Assembly (NCBI RefSeq): GCF_000226095.1
Contig: NC_016472.1
Coordinates: 8,122,001-8,186,000 of the forward strand
DNA from: Thermothelomyces thermophilus ATCC 42464
Taxonomy: Eukaryota > Ascomycota > Sordariomycetes > Sordariales > Chaetomiaceae
DNA: 64,000 bases
Direction: 5' to 3'
Shown here in pieces: positions 56,300 to 64,000 of the stretch. Both the position numbers and the translations under genes were made by a program. The notes under the pieces are model-generated. The model was given only the letters and a program-made list of their open reading frames with translations. It searched no databases and was not told the DNA's origin. The first letter of the stretch is position 1. Each line of letters begins with the position of its first letter.

Positions 56300-59250
56300 A
56301 GCTAAATGCTATAACAGGTGCCGGGGTTCGAAAGGAAAAATGACGACCTGTTATAACTTAGTAAATATAGTCTTTTATCTATTACGATAGTCCTTATAAT
56401 TGTTCCTCTATCTTATAGTTATATCTATCTGCTTATCTATTAGTCCTTCTTATTACTAGCCGGGCCTAAGTTGTCTAGGAATATAGATAGTGCTAATAGG
56501 CGCTCCTATTATAGGTGTACGAGAGTCCTAGCCCTGGCCTAGGTATCCCTAGCTAGGGTATAGTTACTATAGAGTATACTAGCGGCCCTTTTATATAAGG
56601 GGCTCTCCTATACTAGCGTTTCTAGCTATAGTTGTTTCTAGTTAGTAGTTATAGATAGTAAGTATATAACCGGGCAGGTAATTAAGCTAGGAAGGGTACT
56701 AGCCCTTATAATGGCTAGTAGTAGCTAAGCTATAGGTAGTTATATTCTAGGAGCCCTTTATAGTATAGTAGCTAATATAGTATACTTATTAAGTTAGGTG
56801 ATTATACCTTTAAGCTACTATAGCTTCTTATCTATGCCTTTCTTCTAGTTAAAGGTAGCTATATAGCTATTATTTATAGCTATTAAAGTCTCCTATAGCT
56901 ATTTAAGCTCTTCCTTGATCTAGTTAAGGGCCTTGGTAATACTATTAGTAGCCTTATCCTACCTTTAAACTATAGTCTAAGCTAGCCTAAGAAGGTTAGC
57001 CTTAGTAGCTAGTTACTAGCACTTAGTAAAGTCCTTATTGGCCTTATTATCTTTAGCTATACCTTAGGTAGTAATGACTTATATAGGTATAGGCTATATA
57101 ATCTAGCGGCTAGGCAGGCTATAATATAAGTAGCTAAGCTTAAATAGGTAGCTATTAATTAGAGTGTTATTATCTCCTTTAGGTATATAGATATAAGCTA
57201 CTAATAGTTCCTTAGGCTTAGGTATACTAGTAGGTACTATACTAGTAGTATAGTATGTCCTATATATAGTCTTTAGTTTCTTCTTAAGGCTATATATAGC
57301 TAGGTTAGCCCTAAAAGAGTTACTACTAGCCTTTTTATAGTAGTAATAGATCTAGTAGTAGGTATAGATAAGTATATCCTTATTACTATGACACTCCTAG
57401 TAAGTATAAGTAAAGCAATCCTTGACAGGCCTAATTAATATACTTATAGATAGGTATAACAGGCTAGACTTAATGACCCTAGTACTAGTAAAGGGGTCGA
57501 ACTCTATATCTATAAAGGTGTTTTCTGCCTCCTTAAGGCTGTCGAAGACGACATAGGCATCGTTAAATCTGGCCTATAATTCGGCCTCTTTGTTATCATT
57601 AGAGTCTCTCTTACTTTTACGGACAAACCTACTAGTAGGTGCCCTATATTAAGTATACCTAGTTAGTGTAATAGGCTAGAGTATAGGCTTAGGTAGGTAG
57701 AATGTCGGGTCTAGCTATAGCAAGGCCTAGGATGTTAGAGTGGTAGTAATAATAGCTATAATTTTAATAATAACTAATATACCTTCGTTATTATAGTGCT
57801 TAGTGCCCTATTATATAGTTATAGGTAGGCTAGTAGGTATATATAGGTATATGGTTACGTCCTTAGTAGTAGCATTAGTAGAGCCAGAGTCCTAGTAGTT
57901 CTACTCTAGTTAAGCTATATCTAATTTATAGGATAGGCAGTCGGTAGGCTTAAGCATTAGAATTGCCTAGTATATAATTAGGGGCATTAGTAGCCTCTTC
58001 TTATTTACTATATCCTATACCTTAGTAATAGTAAACTTGATTAACGATAGTAAGGTTAGCCTATTATCCTAATCTACTAGCTTGTTAGGGCTATTAGCAG
58101 CCAGTTCTTTATACTTATATACCTTATATAGGTTAATTAGTACCTATCTAGTTATACTGACACGTTAGCTATACGTGACCATATAGCTACCTTCTGTTTC
58201 GTATACTATATTACCATTAATAGCACAAGGCTAGAATCCTCCCTATAGGTTTAAGGTCTCGTAGTGCCTAGCAAAGAATAGCGCTAGTATAATATAATAG
58301 ATCTCGGCCTTAGTAGCCTTATATAGGTCAACCGCGACTATAGTGCCAGCGATAATACTAAAGAGTATAGTCTTTATCTTGCTATTGACTCTAATAAAGG
58401 CAAATCTAGCCTCTAGGTAGGGGATCTTAGTAGTATCGTCCTTATCTATACTACGGAAGGTCTTATAGTTAGCTATAGTCATTTGCTCTCCCTAGGACTA
58501 GTGGCTATTGATAAAGTAGTATATAGCTAGGAGGCGAACTACGTTATACTTACTAGCGCTAATACAGACCATGTTAACGACATTGCCTAGGACTTAGGCT
58601 ATAGCACCTATATTACTGTCGTAATACCATTTAATAATAGCGTCGTCTGGTAATTATAGGTATAGAGGGCCGAAAGTGTCGTATATACCGGTTTGATCGT
58701 TAGTAACGGCTAGAGGAGGTATATGCTATAGGTTATTCTAGGGCATAGCAAGGTCTTTGCCTTTAGAATCAAAGTGTAAGGTCGTATCCTTATAGCGTAC
58801 TTAGACTAGGCTACCTGTTGTTAGGTTATTCCGAACCTCCTCCTTATTACCTATAGTAGTAGTAAAGCCTATACCGCTCTTAAGGAAGGTATCTATATAG
58901 TTAAGGACCTCTTAGATAACTCTGTTATCCGGGCTATTATTCTCGCTTATAGGGCCCAAATATACTTCTTATATAGGTATCGGTATAGGCTATGCCTAGC
59001 CGGCTACCCTAGTGCCTATAGCCGATAGTGCTCTCTACTAATTAATAGGCGTAAACGTAATAGTGGTAGTATTAGTTGACTCTGCTACTACCGACTATAG
59101 TATAGGTATATCTTGCTAGCTAGCCATAGGCTTATTTTCTTAGGCCGGGCTTATAGCTATAGGGCCTTTCGCGCCTTTAGCAGGCTGTTTGTCGCTTTTC
59201 CTAGCCCTGCTTCTCGACTTAGCCATTATAGCTATTATTAGGTAGTTCTA
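56300..59250. mobile_element. Unassigned RIP-like repeat relic
   Basis: About 3 kb of strongly degraded sequence, probably minus-oriented. The only longer readable piece is a 79-codon minus frame at 58243-58482, without a safe family match; a retroelement origin is likely from context only. A 10-bp inverted repeat (tataacaggt at 56310-56319, acctgttata at 56346-56355) sits at its left edge. Broken throughout. Confidence 0.45.
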
Positions 59251-59799
59251 GGTCGACAAAACTTAGCTAAAATTGCTAAAACTTGATAGTTTCATATATA
59301 TATAATGGAATGAGCAAAAGGGAGTAGGAAAACAAACTCTAAAGCCTCCTTTTGATAGAAATAGCGATATATAGGCTATAGGAGATAGCTATATAGTAGG
59401 GGCTAATGGAAAGGCTAGGTTAAAGGGTCTAATGGTTAGAAAAGAAGGTAGTTATTAAAGAAGTTATAGAAGAAGTGGAAGAGGTTTGAAGAGATAGGAA
59501 ATAGTAGGAAAACTAGGGTTCTTATAATTTAGGGTAGGGCTTTAAAGATAGGATGAAAAGTGCCTAAACAAGAGGGGTATTTAGCCCTATTAACTAGAAT
59601 AGGTAGGCTATTTAGCCCTGTTAATTGAATAGGTAGCTATTTAATAGGTCAGCCAAGCTAGGTATACAGTTTGATATAGTAGTTAAAGCCCTATCTGTAA
59701 CGAGTAGTAGAATTAAAGCGAATGTAGTAGGTAAAGGATAGGTTTAAAGGGAGTAGTAATAGGTTTTCTAGTGTTAAACCAGATTCTAAGGTATCCTAT

Positions 59800-60600
59800 T
59801 AAAGGTATACACCCCCTAGGCGCTATTTGGCCTCTTTCTAGCCAGAAATGACGCCTTAGCCCTTCTACTTAGGTGGCCGGCCTTGTTTTCTTCTAGGTAG
59901 CGGTTAAATCTAATAGCGATTCTTGTATTCCTAGATCAGTTCGCTAGCTATAGCTTTAAGTTCGCTTTTTAGAAGCTACTAGTCGTCCTTTACGTCGAAT
60001 CTAAGCCAACGGACAAGGTATTCTACCTTTAGGCGCTTCTTTCCATATAGCCGATGGTCGACGATCTTCTTAATCTTCTAGTATTCCTTGCTATTAACTA
60101 GAATTAGCTACGGTAGAGGAGCGGTTCTTTTGAACGGATCGAGACCTTATTTAATGTAGTAAAGCTAGGCAACGGATACAACTAGGTAGACTTTCTAGGA
60201 TTTAGGGAAATCTAACTTGTATACTAGTTTTCCTACCCTCCGTTTAATCCTAAACGGTCCTGCCCTCTAGGCTAACCACTTCCTATTAGGTTTACTAGGT
60301 AGGTAATAGCCTTTATATAGGTATAGCTAAACAGTATCCCTAACTTTAAATTTAGTAGGTATATATCTCTAGTCATACCGTAACTTGGCTAATATTATAG
60401 CTTAGTCGATCATTTCGCTAGCTTTAGCCTAGTATTACTTATATAGGATTTCTAAAGCTTTCTATCTACTAGATTTAGCAGTCTTCTTACTAAGGATATC
60501 TAAGACTAAGTATAGCTTAAACCTATATACTAGCTTATTTAGTAACCTTCTAATGCTAATAACTATAATATACTAGCCTTATAGCATCTGTAGATAAGTG
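59800..60600 (-). mobile_element. Ty3/gypsy chromovirus fragment, 3-prime end of pol
   Basis: Minus-strand pieces resemble the integrase C-terminal region and a chromodomain, the last parts of a chromovirus polyprotein. The fragment is broken by many changes. Both limits are approximate, and no matching LTR pair was established around it. Confidence 0.6.
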
Positions 60601-60689
60601 TATAATATTTTATTCGACTACCTTAAGGAGGAAAAAGAGGAAGAATATAAGAGTTATATAGAGGAGCGCCTTTTTAGTATATACGTATA

Positions 60690-61060
60690 TAACCTAGGTA
60701 GGGCCCGGTTAGGCTCCGGGTTAGGTCCCAAGCGGGCCCTAACCGCACGCCCTACGAACGACCCACGAACGTCTCGCGAACCAATCATGCACGCTTGGGT
60801 AGGTCGAGTAGGTCCGGTCTATTGCCAGGTAGGTCCGGTCCGTTGCCGGGCAAAGCCTGGCATTGTTTAGCCCGGGTGAAGCCCGGGCCTGTAATATACC
60901 CCCCTCCTTCCCGGGTCGGTTGCCGGGTAGACCTGCCCTGTGTCACTATGGCAACAAGACCTACACGTGCCGGTGAGTTATATATAGGGCTTGGTCTTTG
61001 TTTTGAGTTCTGCCCGTGCCCTCCTGGCCCTACCTCCGAATAGGTATAAATACCCCCTCC
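60690..61060 (+). other. GC-richer patch with hairpins and a TATA-like box, LTR-like
   Basis: A GC-rich patch inside the AT-rich island. It has two near-identical ~21-bp units around taggtccggtc (60806-60850), a strong hairpin gcccggg-tgaag-cccgggc near 60870-60888, and tataaata at 61044-61051 before a T/C-rich leader. This layout resembles a retroelement promoter/LTR that escaped much of the mutation. The word tgtaatatac at 60890-60899 recurs at 62432-62441, which is too short to prove an LTR pair. Confidence 0.35.
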
Positions 61061-62009
61061 CTCTCCCTCCTCCTCCTACTTCTTCCTTCTTTTTAACTAA
61101 CGCTCCCTCTACCTACTTCCTAACCACCCTCCCTCTATATTGTATCTTTCTTACTACCTATACCTATATTACGCCTATAAGACTTTTTTTTTTCTTTACG
61201 TTTATTTAGAATGTTAACTATAGTTAGCTTGCTTAGTAATAGTAGTAATGGTTGCCGCCCTGGTAGTGACGAGAATGAGGACTGTTGTATAAGTTTTTTT
61301 TTTCCCTCTGCTATTTTGACTATAGTCGCCTTACATTTATATAAGACCTTAACTAGTTCCCTACTTATAGTATAAGAACCAGAACACTTCCCTTAGCAGG
61401 TTTACTATTAAGGGTAACTCCTCTAATAAGGAGTTTAAGTTACTACCTAAGAAGGAGTAGTACTACCTTAACTATATCTGCTGCCTTCTATATAGTAACT
61501 AAGTTATATATGTTCCTGGCTATAGCGCCTCCTATATAACCTGCTATACTACCTATGACCCTTATATTTAGGATCTATAGCTCTAGGCTAATAACCCCTA
61601 TCTATATATAGGCATTAGAAAAATTATATACTACTATAATACTAGCACTACCCTTGCTTCCCCTGCCTACTATAAGACCGCTACCTAGGGTACCTATAAG
61701 GCTATCCTAACGCCTAAGTTTTCTACGCTAGTATACTCGTTTACTATAGTCTTAGAGGCCGTATAGGCTAACTATTCCCCTAGCTATACTACCTTCTCCC
61801 CTGCCTAGGCTGTAAGTTCCTACCACTCTACTAACAACCTAGGCCTAGTCGCCGCCCCTTACACCCCTACCTACTATAGTAACATTATCTAGGCCGCCGC
61901 CACCCCTACCCCTACCTTATATACTATTAGGCAGTTTATACACCATACTATAGTATAGAACGACAATATACTACGCTAGATATAGTATATAAATAAGAAT
62001 ATATTAACT

Positions 62010-62255
62010 TTGGTCGACACTAATACCGCCCTTGTCGCCTACGTCTTAGGCACGCTATCGCCCGCCTCTTACGCCCGCTTGTACGCCTCCGCGTGCCCTG
62101 TACCTGTGCCGATTGACTTTGGCCGCTCTTGTACCTACCGCTCTTCTTTACCTACCGACCGTACGGCGCGCCCGATCTATGACCGTAAGGAGCCTGTTAA
62201 CATCTCGGAGGAGGAGGAGGAGGAGGAGGAGTTTAAGGAGGAACTCGCGGAGTAA
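62010..62255 (+). other. GC-richer open patch ending in a glutamate run
   Basis: About 80 open codons on the plus strand without an ATG start, including LVAYVLGTLSPASYARLYA, ending in a run of eight glutamates coded by gaggag repeats. Composition differs from the surrounding AT-rich sequence. It may be part of an element protein that was spared mutation; family not recognised. Confidence 0.35.
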
Positions 62256-62476
62256 GCGCGTGGTACGTGCTAGTTATTGTGTTTTTGTCATATAATTAGT
62301 AGGTCGGCACGTTTATAACGCATCTATACGCGTCTGCCGTCTATTTGCCCTAGGTTCGCCTGTATATACGAAAATTTAAATCGTTTGCTTTTGTGCCCTT
62401 CTACGCCTCCTATTTATAAGTGGTCTGTCATTGTAATATACGTCTCCCTACTCCTGCTTAAACACGTCAAGCGCCT

Positions 62477-62568
62477 TAGTATTTTCTAGATTTTCTAATG
62501 GCTCTTAAGTCGGGGTGTTATATAGTATTTTCTAGATTTTCTAATGGCTCTTAAGTCGGGGTGTTATA
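62477..62568 (+). repeat. 46-bp perfect tandem duplication
   Basis: Two identical 46-bp units (62477-62522, 62523-62568) beginning tagtattttctagattttct and ending gtcggggtgttata. The purine-rich agtcgggg followed by tgttata resembles a polypurine tract beside an LTR start, suggesting slippage or nested ends at an element border. Confidence 0.85.
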
Positions 62569-62849
62569 TCCCTTCTATTTTATAAGTATATTATGTCGAT
62601 TTCCTCTCTTCCTCGCGTTCCTAGCTACGAGGATCGCTTCTACTTTATATTCTTCCTATAATAGTCCTTCCTAGGAAAGTTCTGATACTAGGTCTGGTTA
62701 GGAGTCTAATATACGTTATAAGGGTAGTAGGTTAGATATAGCACGTTTAATAAGGTTAATATAAAAGATAAGGTAAAGGCTATAGGGAACATTTAGAGTT
62801 ACTATTAGTAGCGTTAGTACTATAATCACTTTATACTTAGTATTGACCT

Positions 62850-64000
62850 AATTAAGCTCATAGCTAGGGTAGTTAGTCTTAATATTATATAAGGATAGCT
62901 ATACTTTGTCCCTTACCTTGAATCTCTTAGCTAGGTATCAAGAACGATTAGCGTTTTTTATTAGTATTACTATATATATACGATAGCAGCCTAGGTCTAT
63001 TCTATACCTTCTCTTAGGTAATGTAAGAAGTTAGTAGCTCTTCCTTGTAATGTCGAGGCAGGAGCGTCTAGCAGGTTAGTAAACTATATTAGGCTTATAT
63101 TATAACTATAGAGAAGGTAGCTTGTACTTGTCCTAGCCACTATTAAGTTATAGTTATTAATCGCGAGCTAGTATATAGGTAGATGTTTAGGCTAGTTGTA
63201 TTAGGCAAAGGAAACTATAGTCTATAGGATAGTCTATACCTCCTAATTTATACGTTCTATGCCTCCATCTATCTATAGATAGTAGGCTGTTAATAGTAGC
63301 TATTCGATTCCGATAGTCTTATAGAGAGTAGTCTAAAACTAGCTAAGCCAGTCCGAACCGTGATTAGTGATAATTTGTGTCGGAAATCCGTAAAACCGCT
63401 ACTATACGTCCTAGAACCAGAGTATATATGCCTCGGCTCCTATTAAGGATATAGCTTCAAGTTAGATGTACTTCGACAGCCGGTCGGTGATTACTATAAG
63501 GTACTAGGGTAAGTTCTCGTCTTATATAGGGAGATCGACTATAAAATCGATAGAAATCTATTTCTAGAAGTGGTTAGCGATAGGTAGGGGCTAGAGGAGT
63601 CCTTGTTATAGTTATCGTAAAACCTTGGCCCTTCGATATATATGACAGTTCCTTGTAAATCTCTTTGTATCTAGGGATATAAAGTCCTAATAATAGTTCT
63701 ATTAGAGCATTTTGAATAACCTGTTCCTCCCTAGGTAGCCTAATAGAGGGGAGTTATAGATACGTTAAAGAATGGCAGTTATAAGTAGCTCTTATATAGG
63801 AAGCCAAAGTCTTCCCTGGAACTAAAGGGTACCTTATATATTAAGGGAGCAATCTACAATCTAGGTCTGTGTTACGTTTACCTCCTTCGGAAATTTTCGG
63901 GCCCTATCTTAGACGGCTTAGAGTCGGTATATATAATGTTCGTCCTTAGTGACTCCTTTATCCTATAAGGCTGTAAGCTATACGTCCGTAAAAATAGTAC
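62850..64000 (-). mobile_element. Second Ty3/gypsy fragment, integrase region
   Basis: Minus-strand pieces resemble the integrase core and its neighbouring zinc-binding part of a Ty3/gypsy element. It is separate from the 59.8-60.6 kb fragment, because the integrase C-terminal-like part appears again here near 62.9 kb. The upstream (reverse transcriptase) part would lie beyond the window end. Broken by many changes. Confidence 0.55.

Larger units (their letters stand above)
56200..64000. mobile_element. AT-rich, RIP-like island of broken retroelements
   Basis: From about 56.2 kb the composition changes sharply to AT-rich sequence full of tag/cta/tata words, with almost no ATG-started frames. 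This is the appearance left by repeat-induced point mutation. Short readable pieces on the minus strand match Ty3/gypsy chromoviruses; other parts cannot be assigned. The copies are broken by very many changes (dozens or more each). RIP can act within one sexual cycle, so heavy damage does not prove great age. The island runs beyond the window end. Confidence 0.85.

Noticed and set aside
56310-56355. ggtgccggggttcgaa as a retroelement primer-binding site
   Set aside because: It begins like a tRNA 3-prime complement, but the TTCGAA falls too close to the start: there is room for the acceptor stem but not the T-stem. Only the short inverted repeat around it is kept as an observation.
60598-61209. 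Short plus frames in the GC-rich patch of the island
   Set aside because: Composition-driven frames across direct repeats and hairpins; no protein resemblance.

Overview
The window is nuclear DNA of a filamentous ascomycete, most likely a sordariomycete close to the Chaetomiaceae (Thermothelomyces/Thielavia/Chaetomium type). The reasons are short introns (mostly 50-150 nt) with fungal splice sites, GC-rich compact coding regions, a secreted AA9 cellulose monooxygenase, a Clr5-domain gene, and an AT-rich block with the TpA-rich look of repeat-induced point mutation (RIP). No tRNA, rRNA or CRISPR was found.

Layout. 0-20 kb is dense housekeeping: SEC26 beta-COP (minus, cut by the window start), mago nashi, GID4, TRM11 (minus), an RPP40-like RNase P/MRP subunit, an ankyrin protein (minus), the tRNA ligase TRL1, anthranilate phosphoribosyltransferase TRP4 (minus), mitochondrial ribosomal protein uL10m and a UPF0132-type membrane protein. 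20-24 kb holds the proteasome ATPase RPT5 and a Clr5-domain protein (minus). 24.3-28.5 kb has no supportable gene. 28.5-44 kb holds an Ish1/Msc1 repeat protein, an RRM protein and a short, perhaps truncated, unknown protein (all minus), then an MFS/DHA2 transporter, an AA9 LPMO, a secreted Ser/Thr-rich protein (minus) and an annexin. 46-54 kb holds two large low-complexity proteins that converge: a double zinc-finger protein (plus) and a proline-rich coiled-coil protein (minus). From about 56.2 kb to the end there is no intact gene. This is an AT-rich, RIP-like island of broken retroelements, with Ty3/gypsy chromovirus-like pieces on the minus strand and two less mutated GC-richer patches.

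How the genes relate. These are mostly independent eukaryotic genes, not operons. TRM11, the RPP40-like gene and TRL1 lie within 8 kb and act in tRNA modification, 5-prime processing and splicing. Several pairs share short divergent promoters (SEC26/mago, TRM11/RPP40-like, TRP4/uL10m), and the RPP40-like and ankyrin genes converge with under 30 bp between stop codons. Exon boundaries below were assigned by eye from splice signals, reading phase and recalled family sequence. Every complete model gives an open frame divisible by three, but none was checked against transcripts.

No convincing undescribed system was found. The best leads are two tandem zinc fingers split by introns at the same codon, a dispersed 15-bp intergenic repeat, a small hairpin motif present three times, and proteins whose C-termini depend on tiny last exons.
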